A stretch of 64,000 bases of DNA from an uncultured Bacilli bacterium (GTDB lineage: Bacteria > Bacillota_I > Bacilli_A > RF39 > UBA660), in the NCBI GenBank assembly GCA_949425635.1, contig CASPWD010000001.1, positions 248,001-312,000 on the forward strand, given 5' to 3'. The notes under the pieces were generated by a model, which worked only from the letters and a program-made list of their open reading frames with translations, ran no database searches and was not told where the DNA came from. Made by a program: the position numbers and the translations under genes. How positions within the stretch are numbered: position 1 is the stretch's first letter; the number at the start of each line of letters is the position of its first letter. Below, in pieces: positions 44,816 through 55,522 of the stretch.

Positions 44816-47800
44816 ATGAAAGAAAAAATGAAAAGTATAAAAAAGATTGCTTTATACAGTTTATTATTATCTTTTATTATTGTTTACACAGAATTTATCC
44901 CAAAAACTAATCAAGAGATAGATTCAGTAACAAGTCTTATAACAAATATTGGAACTTATAAAAGTCCAGCAGAACTTACATCAAATGGTGAAAAAAGAGT
45001 ATATTTATCTGATTTAAATTATATTACCTCTAATAACTGGTCATATAATGGTTGGGCTGGTCATACAATCCAACACGATAAAAACCAAGAAAATGGTAAA
45101 TTAAGCTTAATGATAAATGGAGAAAGAACATATTTTACTAAAGGTGTTAGTGTTCATGCAAAAGGCCAAGTAACTTATGATATATCAGAGTTATCAACAC
45201 AATATCCACGTTTTATTGCTTATATCGGTGTTGATGGTTCAAGAGGTTCAAATGGTGACTTATGGATTAGAATCTCAGTATCTAAAGACGGAGTAAAATG
45301 GGAAGAAAAAGTAAAAACTTCTAATATGAAAGGAACAACTCCTGCTGTAGATGTAGATATAGATGTTGAAGGATATAAATATCTAAGAATTTATGCTGAT
45401 CCAAACGGAGGAAATGCTGCTGACCATGCAACTATAGCAAATGCTAGATTAGTTACAAAAGATTTTGATAAAAATGAACCTTATTATAATAAAATACACA
45501 CTGTTGAGTACTATGATAACATTTTAAAAAACTATAGTGTAGAAGAAAACTATAATAATAATTATAGATTAGTTCTTGAAAGAGAATTAGTAAATAAATT
45601 AGGATACGCAAATATTCAAGACTTAGCTGAATTCAAAAAGGGCTTTTCTGAAACATTTAATTGGTATCTTGGTAGCAATGAAAGAATAGAACAAATCATT
45701 GAAGTTGGTGAAATTGGTAATACAACTAACTTTATGACAATTTTAACTGACATATATAATAAATATCATTCAGAATTCTCTGGTGAAAATGGTTTAGTAT
45801 ATGCAAAAATGTCAGTAGGATTAGCAGCAACATATACAACTGATGCGATTCTTTCACCACTTAGATTTGGCGGATATGCGGCAAATTACGACTATGTAGA
45901 ACGTTTTACGCTAATGAAACAATTATTTGACGAAAATAAATTTATGAGAGTCGTTAATAATGGTAAAGCTGGTGAGATGGTTCAAAATGATTGGTTTAAA
46001 GATTATCATGTAGAACTAATACGTATGATTATGCGTGATGGTATTAGAGGAGACGAACTTATCTGGCTTAATGAATATACCCATTATAAGAAAAGTTTCA
46101 GCGAAGGAATGGTTCCATACCTTAGTCCTAACTACAATCAAGCAAAGCTTTATGCTGAAGAAAATAGAGAAAAATATAATCAAAAGTATTTATTAGATCA
46201 ATATGGCGTACCATACAATGATGGTATCCAACGTTATTGGATGGTCTTTGAAGCAGGAGGAATATGCTGGGATCAATCTAGAATTGGTCAAAGTATGTGG
46301 AAGGTTAATGGTCTTCCTGCCGTAGGAGCATATCAACCAGGTCACGAAATGTACTTTACTTACTATCAAGACAATAATGGAAATGGTTATTGGTCTGAAA
46401 GATATGGTAATTACAATGGTGCTGGTACTACTTGGGGTGGTGGTCAACGTAATCGTTTGATCTTCAACTGGGGAGCAAAATCTTTTACAGACCAAAATAT
46501 TGGTGGTTCTAAAGGTGGAACAAGCTTAGGATACCTATATTTAGCCCAAGCAAACTTAAATAACTATGATAAATACAAAAAGTCATTGTATTACAATTTA
46601 ATTGCTAATTCTTATGAAGATAATAATAAGAAAATAGAGACATATTTTAAAGCATTAGAAGTAAACGATACAAACTTAGATAGCTACGATTATATTATTA
46701 AATTATATAAAGCTATGAGTGATAAAAATGCAGGCGGAACAATTACTTCTGATGACTGGTATGATTTAGCTCTTAAAGTTACAGACGGATATAAATATTA
46801 TCCAGTTGCAATGTATGATTTATTAAATGTAATCAGACCATACCTTGAAGGCGAGAAAAAATTAGATATTGATAGAATTGAAAAAGAAAATTTAAACGCC
46901 GCTGTTAACGTATCAAATGAAACTCTTAATTCAATAGGTGCTGTTAATGCAGGTAGTGGTGTTAGAACACATGCTAAAGTCCTTTTAGGAAAAGCTCAAC
47001 CCGACCCAATGTCTTTCTCATTTGATGGTGAAAATGGTGGAAAAATAGTAAAAAATCCTCTTTATGCATTACATTGGGCATATAGTTTAGACGGCGGATT
47101 AACATTCTCTGATTTCACAGAAGAAGACTCCGTTGCATTAACTGCTGAAGAAATAGAAAAATTAACAGCAGAAAATGATATTATAATAAAATTTATGGGA
47201 TTAAATGATTATAGTTTTACAATTGATATTATAAACGGAACAATCCCTGAAGATTTATTTGCGAGTGACCTAGAAAATAAAATAGTTGGAACAACTACTG
47301 CTTTAGAATGGAGATTCCAAGATACGGATGATTGGACAAAACTATCTGACGAAGAACCAGATTTAACAGGGGATAAAACAGTACAAGTAAGAGTTGGACG
47401 TACAGGTAATAAACTTCCTACATCAACATTAACATACAGCTTTACTACAGATGTAGACAATGCTAAAAGAAAATATGTTTCAGTTTCACATATTAGTCTA
47501 GAGAGTGTTTCTACGGAAGCGACTAGCAGTTCACAAAAAGGTAATGCTATTAATGCGCTTGATGCAAACTACAATACACGTTGGCACTCAAATTGGAACG
47601 GTACAGATACACAAAGATATATAACAATAAAATTAGATGAACCTCGATTCATATCTGCAGTAGAATTTGTTCCTGCAGGTGGTGGAAACGGAAAAATTAT
47701 TGACGGAATTATATATGGTAGTGTAGATGGTGAAGAATGGGTAGAATTAACTAGAAAAACGAACCTTACTTATACAAACCAAGCAAATACGAATGCCGAT

Positions 47801-50800
47801 GCTATAAAAAATATAAAATCTTTTGATATTGAAGACCCTCAAAAAGTTCAATATATTAAGATACAAGCTACAAGAGCTTCTAATGGAAATTGGTTTACAG
47901 CTAGAGCATTTAATTTATACGAAGATACAACAATTGTTAAAGTAGCTGATTTCTCATTCGATGGCCAAAATGCTGGAAAGATTTCTCTAGTAGAAGAACA
48001 ACAAGGAAAAGAATGGCAATATAGCTTAGATGGTGGAAACACATGGAAAAATGGAGAATCTGATAGTCACCAATTAACAAAAGAAGAAATAAATGAAATT
48101 ACTTCAGAAAATGGAATAAAAATTAAAATTGCTGGAGATGAAACAAAATATATAATTAATATACATAAGTCTTCAACTCCTAGTATTAATCCATATTTGA
48201 ATGATTTAGAAAATAGATTAATTAATATAACTGGAATTGAAAATCTTGAATGGAAGATTGATGACGGAGAATGGACATCATATCAAGATAAAGAACCAAT
48301 TGTCAATGGTACAAGAAAACTTTATGTAAGAACAAAGGCTACAAGAAATTATGCTGCAAGTGACGCTCTAGAATATCAATTTACAGAAGACAATCAAGAG
48401 GATAATGCTAAATACATTCCAATTTCACATTTAACAATTGATAGTTTCTCTTCAGAGACTGTAAGACCTGAACGTAATCAACTTGAGTATGCTAAAAATA
48501 GTATAGATGGAAACATAAATACAATGTGGCATACAAGTCGTGTAGCAACGGACGACAAGAAGTTTATTGTCATAAAGTTAGATGAAGCAAGATATATATC
48601 AAAAATCCAATATAATAAACAAGCAGGCTACTCTTATGGAGTTCCTAAAAATGGTATTATCTATGTAAGTATGGATGGAGAAAATTGGGAAGTAGCAGAA
48701 ACATTTGAAAATTTATATAATCCTGCAAATAAAGCAGAATTAATTGCAGATGAAAATCAAAAAGATATTGTTATAAAAGAACCAAAATTAGCTTTATATA
48801 TAAAGATTCAAGTTACAAAATCTTGTGATTATGTAAATGGCTCTAAAGATGGTGTTCCATTTGATTACTTCTTTGCAGCTACAATGCTTAATTTATTTGA
48901 AGATACTACTAAGAAATTACCTGAAGAAAATATTCAATATAGTGTAACAACTAAAACGAATCAAGATGTTGTTGCTACAATAGTTTCAGAAGATGAAATA
49001 ACAGTAACAAATAATAATGGTAAAAAAGAATATATCTTTACTGAAAACGGAAAATTCACATTTGAATATACTGATAAATATGGTAGAGAAAAGACTATTA
49101 CAGCAATCGTTGATTGGATAGATAAAGATGCACCAATAGGTACAATAAATTATTCAACTAGAGATTTAACAAATGAAGATGTAATCGTAACATTAGAAAC
49201 GAATGAACCTGTAACAATTACAAATAATGAAGGTAAAAACACTTATATATTTACAGAAAAAGGAGAATTTACATTCGAATTTGTTGATGAAGCTGGTAAT
49301 AAGGGTACAGCTACTGCTATAGTAGACTGGATAGACAAAGATGCCCCAACAGCAAGAATAGAATATAGTACAACAAATCCAACAAACAATAATGTAATAG
49401 CCAAATTAATAGTTGATGATGATGTAAAGATAACTAATAATAATGGCTCAAAAGAGTATATCTTTACTGAAAATGGCACATTCAAATTTGAATTTGTAGA
49501 CAAAGCTGGTAATTTTGGTTCAATAACTGCAACAGTAACAAATATTGATAAAGAATCTCCAACAGCATCTGTTATTTATAATAAAACAGAGCTAATAAAT
49601 GAAAATGTAATAGTAACATTGGTAAACCCAAGTGAAGAAATAACAATCACAAACAACAACGGTTCAAATGTTTATACATTTACAGAAAACGGAGAATTCA
49701 CATTCGAATTTATTGACAAAGCCGGAAATATTGGAACAGTTACAGCAAAAGTAGAGAATATCGATAAAACAGCTCCAACAGCAAAAGTTGAATACAGTAC
49801 AACAGATTTAACAAATAAAGATGTAATAGTAACATTGGTAAATCCAAGTGAAGAGATAACAATTACGAACAACAATGGTTCAAATAGCTATACATTTACA
49901 GAAAATGGAGAATTCACTTTTGAATTTGTAGATAAAGCTGGAAACGTTGGAAAAGTTACAGCAAAAGTAACAAATATTGATAAAGAATCTCCAACAGCAA
50001 AAGTTGAATACAGTACAACAGATTTAACAAATGAAAATGTAGTAGTAACATTGGTAAATCCAAGTGAAGAAATAACAATCACAAATAATAATGGTTCAAA
50101 TGTTTATACATTTACAGAAAACGGAGAATTCACATTCGAATTTGTAGATAAAGCTGGTAATAAGGGTACAGTTACAGCTAAAGTAACAAATATTAGTAAA
50201 GATGCACCTACAGCAAGAATTGAATATAGTACAACGGATTTAACAAATAAAGATGTAGTAGTAACGTTAGTAGATGCAAGTGATGATATTACAATTACAA
50301 ACAATGAAGGTAAAAATACCTATACATTTAAAGAAAATGGTAAATTTACATTTGAATTCATTGATAAATATGGAAATAAGGGTTCAATAACTGCAACAGT
50401 AACAAATATCGATAAAAAAGCTCCTACAGCAAAAGTTGAATATAGTACAACAGACTTAACAAACAAAGATGTAATAGTAACATTGATAAATCCAAGCGAA
50501 GAGATAACAATCACAAATAATAATGGTTCAAATAGCTATACATTTACAGAAAACGGAGAGTTCACATTCAAATTTGTAGATAAAGCAGGAAACATTGGAA
50601 CAGTTACAGCAAAAGTAAATAATATCGATAAAATTGCTCCAACAGCAAAAATCGAATATAGTACAACAGAATTCACAAATCAAGATGTAATAGCAACATT
50701 AGTTGATGCTAGCGAAGAAATAACAATCCTTAACAATGAAGGAAAGAATGAATATATCTTCACACAAAATGGTACATTTACTTTTGAATTTGTGGACAAA

Positions 50801-51871
50801 GCTGGAAATAAAGGAACAATTACAGCAATAGTAAGAAACATTAATAAAGATGCCCCAACAGCAAAAATTGAATACAGTACAACAGAGTTAACGAATCAAG
50901 ATGTAATAGTAACATTAGTTGATGCAAGTGATGAGATAACAATTACAAACAACGACGGTAAAAATACTTATATATTTACTGAAAATGGTGAATTTACGTT
51001 TGAATTCGTTGATAAATATGGAAATAAGGGCTCAATAATTGCGGTAGTAAATAATATAGATAAAGAAGCACCTATTGGAACTATTATTTATAGTACAAAA
51101 GACATAACTGATGATAAGGTAATCGTAACATTAGAAACAAACGAACCTGTAACAATAATAAACAATAATGGTTTAAACACATATACATTTACTGAAAATG
51201 GCGAGTTCACATTTGAATTTGTTGATAAATCCGGAAACCACGGTACAGCAACTGCAAATGTTACTTGGATTATAGAAGGTAAAGAACCATTCGAAGTAAA
51301 ATTCGATAATAAAGACGTTACAGATAAAAGTGTTACAGTTACATTAGAATTAGAAGAAGGTGTAACAATTATCAACAATGGTGGATCTAATACCTATACA
51401 TTTACTGAAAATGGAGAATTTACATTTGAATATTCAGATAAAAAAGGAAATGTAAGAACATATGTAGTTAAAGTTGATTGGATAAAAAAATCTGAAAAAC
51501 CAGAGCAACCAAATCAGCCTGAAAAACCAGAAATTCCAACAAATCCTTCTGAATCAAACAAAAATGAAGGTCAAGTAGAAAAACCAAATAAAACAGAAAG
51601 CAATAATAAACAAGATTCATCTTCTATAAAAGACGAAGATAACACAACTCAAAATAACACAAGTGAAAAAGAGGATGAAACTACTAAACCTAGCGATGAT
51701 AAAGAAGAAAGCGAAAGTAAACCAGTTCCAGAAAAAGAACAACAAGCTTCTGAAGAAGTGCTTTCTAAAAAATCATTTAAGTCCTATTTAAAATATATTA
51801 TTGCAAGTATAATTGGCTTCTTAATTCTTGTAATACTTCTAATTAGAAGAAAAGAAAAAGAAGAACAATAG
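44816..51871 (+). CDS. Giant multidomain surface protein (NPCBM, transglutaminase-like, discoidin, Ig-like repeats)
   Basis: This 2351-residue protein has a signal peptide (1-32). Next come an NPCBM carbohydrate-binding module (about 60-215; VSVHAKGQVTYDISEL), a helical region and a transglutaminase-like core in which Cys484 (GGICWDQS) and His510 (YQPGHE) are candidate catalytic residues. Two copies of a unit follow, an SFDG-type domain plus a discoidin/CBM32 domain (about 885-1036 and 1198-1363). Twelve Ig-like repeats of 71-72 residues span about 1375-2224. A Pro/Glu/Lys/Asn linker leads to one membrane helix (about 2322-2343) and a basic RRKEKEEQ end. No LPxTG motif is seen, so anchoring is by the helix. 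It probably binds or processes host or dietary glycoprotein; the exact target is unknown. It is monocistronic. Confidence 0.85.
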   Translation: MKEKMKSIKKIALYSLLLSFIIVYTEFIPKTNQEIDSVTSLITNIGTYKSPAELTSNGEKRVYLSDLNYITSNNWSYNGWAGHTIQHDKNQENGKLSLMINGERTYFTKGVSVHAKGQVTYDISELSTQYPRFIAYIGVDGSRGSNGDLWIRISVSKDGVKWEEKVKTSNMKGTTPAVDVDIDVEGYKYLRIYADPNGGNAADHATIANARLVTKDFDKNEPYYNKIHTVEYYDNILKNYSVEENYNNNYRLVLERELVNKLGYANIQDLAEFKKGFSETFNWYLGSNERIEQIIEVGEIGNTTNFMTILTDIYNKYHSEFSGENGLVYAKMSVGLAATYTTDAILSPLRFGGYAANYDYVERFTLMKQLFDENKFMRVVNNGKAGEMVQNDWFKDYHVELIRMIMRDGIRGDELIWLNEYTHYKKSFSEGMVPYLSPNYNQAKLYAEENREKYNQKYLLDQYGVPYNDGIQRYWMVFEAGGICWDQSRIGQSMWKVNGLPAVGAYQPGHEMYFTYYQDNNGNGYWSERYGNYNGAGTTWGGGQRNRLIFNWGAKSFTDQNIGGSKGGTSLGYLYLAQANLNNYDKYKKSLYYNLIANSYEDNNKKIETYFKALEVNDTNLDSYDYIIKLYKAMSDKNAGGTITSDDWYDLALKVTDGYKYYPVAMYDLLNVIRPYLEGEKKLDIDRIEKENLNAAVNVSNETLNSIGAVNAGSGVRTHAKVLLGKAQPDPMSFSFDGENGGKIVKNPLYALHWAYSLDGGLTFSDFTEEDSVALTAEEIEKLTAENDIIIKFMGLNDYSFTIDIINGTIPEDLFASDLENKIVGTTTALEWRFQDTDDWTKLSDEEPDLTGDKTVQVRVGRTGNKLPTSTLTYSFTTDVDNAKRKYVSVSHISLESVSTEATSSSQKGNAINALDANYNTRWHSNWNGTDTQRYITIKLDEPRFISAVEFVPAGGGNGKIIDGIIYGSVDGEEWVELTRKTNLTYTNQANTNADAIKNIKSFDIEDPQKVQYIKIQATRASNGNWFTARAFNLYEDTTIVKVADFSFDGQNAGKISLVEEQQGKEWQYSLDGGNTWKNGESDSHQLTKEEINEITSENGIKIKIAGDETKYIINIHKSSTPSINPYLNDLENRLINITGIENLEWKIDDGEWTSYQDKEPIVNGTRKLYVRTKATRNYAASDALEYQFTEDNQEDNAKYIPISHLTIDSFSSETVRPERNQLEYAKNSIDGNINTMWHTSRVATDDKKFIVIKLDEARYISKIQYNKQAGYSYGVPKNGIIYVSMDGENWEVAETFENLYNPANKAELIADENQKDIVIKEPKLALYIKIQVTKSCDYVNGSKDGVPFDYFFAATMLNLFEDTTKKLPEENIQYSVTTKTNQDVVATIVSEDEITVTNNNGKKEYIFTENGKFTFEYTDKYGREKTITAIVDWIDKDAPIGTINYSTRDLTNEDVIVTLETNEPVTITNNEGKNTYIFTEKGEFTFEFVDEAGNKGTATAIVDWIDKDAPTARIEYSTTNPTNNNVIAKLIVDDDVKITNNNGSKEYIFTENGTFKFEFVDKAGNFGSITATVTNIDKESPTASVIYNKTELINENVIVTLVNPSEEITITNNNGSNVYTFTENGEFTFEFIDKAGNIGTVTAKVENIDKTAPTAKVEYSTTDLTNKDVIVTLVNPSEEITITNNNGSNSYTFTENGEFTFEFVDKAGNVGKVTAKVTNIDKESPTAKVEYSTTDLTNENVVVTLVNPSEEITITNNNGSNVYTFTENGEFTFEFVDKAGNKGTVTAKVTNISKDAPTARIEYSTTDLTNKDVVVTLVDASDDITITNNEGKNTYTFKENGKFTFEFIDKYGNKGSITATVTNIDKKAPTAKVEYSTTDLTNKDVIVTLINPSEEITITNNNGSNSYTFTENGEFTFKFVDKAGNIGTVTAKVNNIDKIAPTAKIEYSTTEFTNQDVIATLVDASEEITILNNEGKNEYIFTQNGTFTFEFVDKAGNKGTITAIVRNINKDAPTAKIEYSTTELTNQDVIVTLVDASDEITITNNDGKNTYIFTENGEFTFEFVDKYGNKGSIIAVVNNIDKEAPIGTIIYSTKDITDDKVIVTLETNEPVTIINNNGLNTYTFTENGEFTFEFVDKSGNHGTATANVTWIIEGKEPFEVKFDNKDVTDKSVTVTLELEEGVTIINNGGSNTYTFTENGEFTFEYSDKKGNVRTYVVKVDWIKKSEKPEQPNQPEKPEIPTNPSESNKNEGQVEKPNKTESNNKQDSSSIKDEDNTTQNNTSEKEDETTKPSDDKEESESKPVPEKEQQASEEVLSKKSFKSYLKYIIASIIGFLILVILLIRRKEKEEQ
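48940..51485 (+). repeat. Twelve tandem in-frame repeats of about 213-216 bp
   Basis: The repeats encode an Ig-like unit around ITNNNGSNTYTFTENGEFTF with EFVDKAGN and IDK.APTA. Units 4 to 10 are the most alike, with near-identical DNA in parts; the first and the last two have diverged (DWIDKDAP spacers, TLETNEP start). The length steps in whole codons keep the frame, so gain or loss of units by recombination is easy. Confidence 0.9.
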
Positions 51872-51888
51872 AAAGTTATAAAATTAAT

Positions 51889-51914
51889 AAAGAGCATGAC
51901 TAGTGCTCTTTTTA
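51889..51914 (+). terminator. Terminator of the giant gene
   Basis: AAAGAGCA-type stem (51889-51896) with TGCTCTTT (51904-51911), loop TGACTAG, then T bases. Confidence 0.82.
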
Positions 51915-51949
51915 TATGCTATAAAAGATATTTTTTAATATATAGACAT

Positions 51950-51985
51950 ATAAAAAACTCGTTCTTATATTAAAGAAACGAGTTC
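51950..51985 (-). terminator. Terminator of murC
   Basis: Read on the minus strand, AACTCGTTTCTT (51984-51973) pairs with AAGAACGAGTT (51966-51956) with one bulged base, followed by T bases. It lies convergent with the giant gene terminator. Confidence 0.82.
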
Positions 51986-52017
51986 AAATTAAGTATACTT
52001 GTACTCCCTATTATAAA

Positions 52018-53394
52018 TTAGTTACCTAATTCTTTTAATTTACTAGCAATTTTAGTAACATTACCAGCCCCAAGAGTTAATACTATATCTCCATCTTTTA
52101 CATTATCTTGTAGTAACTTAACAATATCATCATGACTACTAATATGTACAGCCTCTTTGCCTAATTTATTAAGTTCCATAATCAAATCACTTTCGTGTAT
52201 ATCGTATGTATTAACTTCACGAGCTGCATAAATATCTGTTAAAATAATATGATCAAAATGAACTAAGCTTTCAGCAAATTCTTTTAAATGTTGAGATAAT
52301 CTACTATATGTATGTGCCTCAAAAACAACCCAAGATTCATTATATTTTTTGTTTTTTATTCCTTTAACAGTAGCCATGATTTCTGTAGGATGATGTCCAT
52401 AATCATCATAAACTTTAGCTCCATTAAACATACATTTATATTCCAATCTTCTAGAAGCTCCATCAAACTTAAGTAACGCTTTAGCAACTGTATCGACATC
52501 AATACCATAAGCATTACATAAAGCAACACAGCATAAACTATTAAATACATTATGCATTCCTGCGACTTTTAGAGTAACATTTCCTTTATTTTCACTCTTG
52601 TTATAAACAGTATAAGTTGCATAACCATCGTCATCAAAGCTTACATTCTTATAAGTCCAATCTGCTTCATCAGTACTACCAACAGTAATAACTTGCGCTT
52701 TAGTAAAATTTCTTAAATTAAAACATCTTTCATCATCACGATTTAATATTAAGTACCCATTTTCTGGAAGTAAACTTACATACTTTTGAAAACTCTTTTC
52801 AATATTTTCAATACTTCCAAAATAATCTAAATGATCACTATCAATATTTAAAACAATCGCACTTCTTTGCTTAAAGTTTAAATAGCTTTCACAATACTCA
52901 CAAGCTTCGATAATAAAATAATCACTACTACCAACTCTATAATTACCATCAATGGCTTTTAAAACAGCTCCAACCTGAATAGATGGATCGTATTCAGCTT
53001 CCAAAAATGCACTAGCTACCATACTTGTTGTACTAGTCTTTCCGTGTGTACCAGCAATCCCTATAGTATCTTTATACAACTTAGTTATCTCACCTAAGAA
53101 CTCTCCACGTTCCACACAAGGAATTTTTAATTCTTTAGCTTTAACTAATTCTGGATTATCTTCATGAATTGCCGCTGTATAAACAACTAAATCAATGTCC
53201 TCATCAATATTTTCACTAACTTGTCCGATATTAACCTTAATTCCATTGTCTTCCAACCATTCAGTTTGGCTCGATTTCTGACTATCTGAACCAGTAACAT
53301 TGAAATTCCATTTTTTTAGTATTTCTGCAATACCACTCATACTGATACCACCAATACCAATCATATAAACATTTTTATAATCATTTATGTTCAT
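52018..53394 (-). CDS. murC: UDP-N-acetylmuramate-L-alanine ligase MurC
   Basis: This 458-residue Mur ligase adds L-alanine to UDP-MurNAc, the start of the stem peptide. The Rossmann N-terminal domain (GIGGISMSGIAEIL) is followed by the ATP P loop GTHGKTSTTSM near residue 110, the central domain with EACEYCESYLNF and NIDSDHLDYF, and the C-terminal domain with YDDYGHHPTEI. Start ATG 53394 is behind TTTAGGAGGTA. It is the only long minus-strand gene in this part, transcribed alone and convergent with the giant gene. Confidence 0.96.
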   Translation of the reverse strand: MNINDYKNVYMIGIGGISMSGIAEILKKWNFNVTGSDSQKSSQTEWLEDNGIKVNIGQVSENIDEDIDLVVYTAAIHEDNPELVKAKELKIPCVERGEFLGEITKLYKDTIGIAGTHGKTSTTSMVASAFLEAEYDPSIQVGAVLKAIDGNYRVGSSDYFIIEACEYCESYLNFKQRSAIVLNIDSDHLDYFGSIENIEKSFQKYVSLLPENGYLILNRDDERCFNLRNFTKAQVITVGSTDEADWTYKNVSFDDDGYATYTVYNKSENKGNVTLKVAGMHNVFNSLCCVALCNAYGIDVDTVAKALLKFDGASRRLEYKCMFNGAKVYDDYGHHPTEIMATVKGIKNKKYNESWVVFEAHTYSRLSQHLKEFAESLVHFDHIILTDIYAAREVNTYDIHESDLIMELNKLGKEAVHISSHDDIVKLLQDNVKDGDIVLTLGAGNVTKIASKLKELGN

Positions 53395-53692
53395 AAATAT
53401 ACCTCCTAAACTAAGTAATGAATTGTCTAATATAATAACACTTCTATTTAAATTATAACATACCTAAATATGCACAAATGCATTAATTCAATACTATTTT
53501 ACGCAATTATGAGTCAAAAAGATTACATAAAAATATAAAAAAGATAATATCAGTCAAAAATAACCAAAACTTCATCATTTCCCATATCTTTAAGAGTATG
53601 TTATAATAGCTAACATATCTGTCTCTATTTATTATTCTTGAAAATTTTGATATAATTAAATACAGACATTTATTAAAGAAGGAGTGATTAAG
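53395..53692. other. Divergent intergenic region between murC and rplI
   Basis: This 298-base AT-rich gap holds no reading frame. TATAAT sequences at 53602-53607 and 53651-53656 are candidate -10 elements for rplI, with poor -35 matches. No palindrome of Noc type is present. Confidence 0.5.
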
Positions 53693-54139
53693 ATGAAAGT
53701 AATATTACTTCAAGATGTAAAAAAACAAGGAAAAAAAGATCAAATAATTGATGTTAGTGATGGCTATGCTAGAAACTTTCTAATTAAGAATGGTTTAGCA
53801 GTAGCAGCAACTACAACTAGCAAAAAAATTCTTGAGAAAGAATTAGATAAACGCAAACAAGAAGAAAATGCATTTATTGAAGAATGCAAAGGTGTTGTTG
53901 AAAAGTTAAAAACAACAGAAGTCATAATAAAAGTAAAAACTGGCGAGCAAGATAAAGTATTTGGTACAGTTTCATCAAAGCAAATCTGTGAAGAACTAGC
54001 TAAACTTGGAATTAAAATAGATAAAAAGAAAATAAATATAGAGTATCCTATTGATACATTAGGAACTCATAACGTAAAAGTTCAACTACATAAAAAAGTT
54101 GAAGGAGAAATCAAAGTTACATTAAAAAAACAAAACTAA
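53693..54139 (+). CDS. rplI: 50S ribosomal protein L9
   Basis: This 148-residue protein has the N-terminal 23S-binding domain ([31 protein letters not shown]), a long connecting helix rich in Lys and Glu (about 40-75) and the C-terminal domain. L9 limits frameshifting and is often dispensable. Start ATG 53693 follows AAGGAGTGA; GTG 53684 overlaps that site. The rplI-dnaB pair is conserved across Bacillota. Confidence 0.96.
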   Translation: MKVILLQDVKKQGKKDQIIDVSDGYARNFLIKNGLAVAATTTSKKILEKELDKRKQEENAFIEECKGVVEKLKTTEVIIKVKTGEQDKVFGTVSSKQICEELAKLGIKIDKKKINIEYPIDTLGTHNVKVQLHKKVEGEIKVTLKKQN

Positions 54140-54160
54140 CACTTAGAAGTAGGTGATAAA

Positions 54161-55522
54161 ATGCCAACTAGAAAAATGCCTCAAAATATTGAAGCAGAGA
54201 TGAGTACTCTTGGTGCAGCTTTCTTAAGTAAAAGCGCTCTAACTAAAGTATGTGAAGAATTATACTCAGATATGTTTTATAGTGAAGCGAATAAAAAATT
54301 GTTTGAAGCTATTAAAACATGCTATGACGAGAAAATTCCTCTAGATATTACAACAGTAAAAGACGTTTTAGATAGAAAGAAAAATCTTTCTGCAATTGGT
54401 GGTATCGATTATATAACTGAAGTAATCGATTCAGTAGCTACTGCAGCAAATTTAGATTATTATATCAAAATTATCAAAGATAAAGCGGTATTACGTAACT
54501 TAATCGAAACAGCTACAGATATTGTTACTAATTCATACGAAGATGATGAAGATATTACACATTTATTAGATGATGCCGAAAAGAAAATCCTAAATGTTGT
54601 TAAAGAAAGACAAACTAGTGATTTTATTCATATTAAAGATGCTATTGCTATTGCTCAAGAAAACTTAGAGTTATTGTCTCAAAATAAATCAGATATTACA
54701 GGAATTCCAACAGGGTTCTATGACTTAGATAAAGCAACAGCTGGATTACATGCAGGTGAAATGATAATCATCGCAGCTCGTCCAGGTATGGGAAAAACAG
54801 CATTTGCTTTAAATATTGCAACGAATGCTGCTCAAAATACAAAAAAAGCTATTGCAATATTCAACTTAGAAATGCCCGCTGAACAACTGGTAAACAGAAT
54901 GCGTTCAGCAGTGGGGCAAATAGATTCATACAAAATTCAAACAGGTCAAATGAATCACGAGGATTGGAAAAGAATAAATGAAGCTAATAGTCAACTAGCA
55001 GAAACCAATATTCAAATAGTTGATGATGCGGGAATTACGGCAGCCGAAATCAAAGCAAAATGTCGTAATCTTGCAAACAAAGAAGAAGGACTTGGACTTG
55101 TCATTATCGACTACTTACAGTTAGTAACTAGTGGTGGTAAAAGACCTGAATCTCGTCAACAAGAAGTATCAGATATTTCAAGATCTCTAAAAACTATGGC
55201 TATGGAATTAAAAGTTCCAGTAATTGCTTTAGCCCAATTATCACGTAGTGCTGAAAAACGAGAAAACAATCAGCCAATGCTAGCTGACCTACGTGAATCA
55301 GGTTCAATTGAACAAGATGCCGATATGGTATTATTTATAAATCGTAACGACTACTATAAAGCCAAAGAACAACTAGATGCATCGAAAAATGTTGTCGCAG
55401 ACGTAATAATCGCCAAGCATCGTAAAGGTTCAACAGGTAAATTCCAACTTCTATTTGAACTAAATATGAGTAACTTTAGAAATTACTTAGCTTCTGAGAA
55501 AGAAGGTTTAGATGATGAATAA
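54161..55522 (+). CDS. dnaB: Replicative DNA helicase DnaB (DnaC of Bacillus)
   Basis: This 453-residue hexameric 5'-3' helicase opens the fork. It has the N-terminal collar domain (residues 1-110), a linker and the RecA-like ATPase: Walker A AARPGMGKT near 205-213, Walker B-region IIDYLQLV near 318-325 and the DLRESGSIEQDAD motif near 380-392. Start ATG 54161 is behind AGTAGGTGA. It overlaps the following M23 gene. Confidence 0.97.
   Translation: MPTRKMPQNIEAEMSTLGAAFLSKSALTKVCEELYSDMFYSEANKKLFEAIKTCYDEKIPLDITTVKDVLDRKKNLSAIGGIDYITEVIDSVATAANLDYYIKIIKDKAVLRNLIETATDIVTNSYEDDEDITHLLDDAEKKILNVVKERQTSDFIHIKDAIAIAQENLELLSQNKSDITGIPTGFYDLDKATAGLHAGEMIIIAARPGMGKTAFALNIATNAAQNTKKAIAIFNLEMPAEQLVNRMRSAVGQIDSYKIQTGQMNHEDWKRINEANSQLAETNIQIVDDAGITAAEIKAKCRNLANKEEGLGLVIIDYLQLVTSGGKRPESRQQEVSDISRSLKTMAMELKVPVIALAQLSRSAEKRENNQPMLADLRESGSIEQDADMVLFINRNDYYKAKEQLDASKNVVADVIIAKHRKGSTGKFQLLFELNMSNFRNYLASEKEGLDDE

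Noticed and set aside
49243-51378. Several minus-strand reading frames of 60-100 codons opposite the giant gene
   Set aside because: They are recurring shadows of the Ig-like repeats, with no ribosome binding sites.
48940-51485. CRISPR array
   Set aside because: The repeats are about 215 bp, in frame, and have no unique spacers; they are protein repeats.
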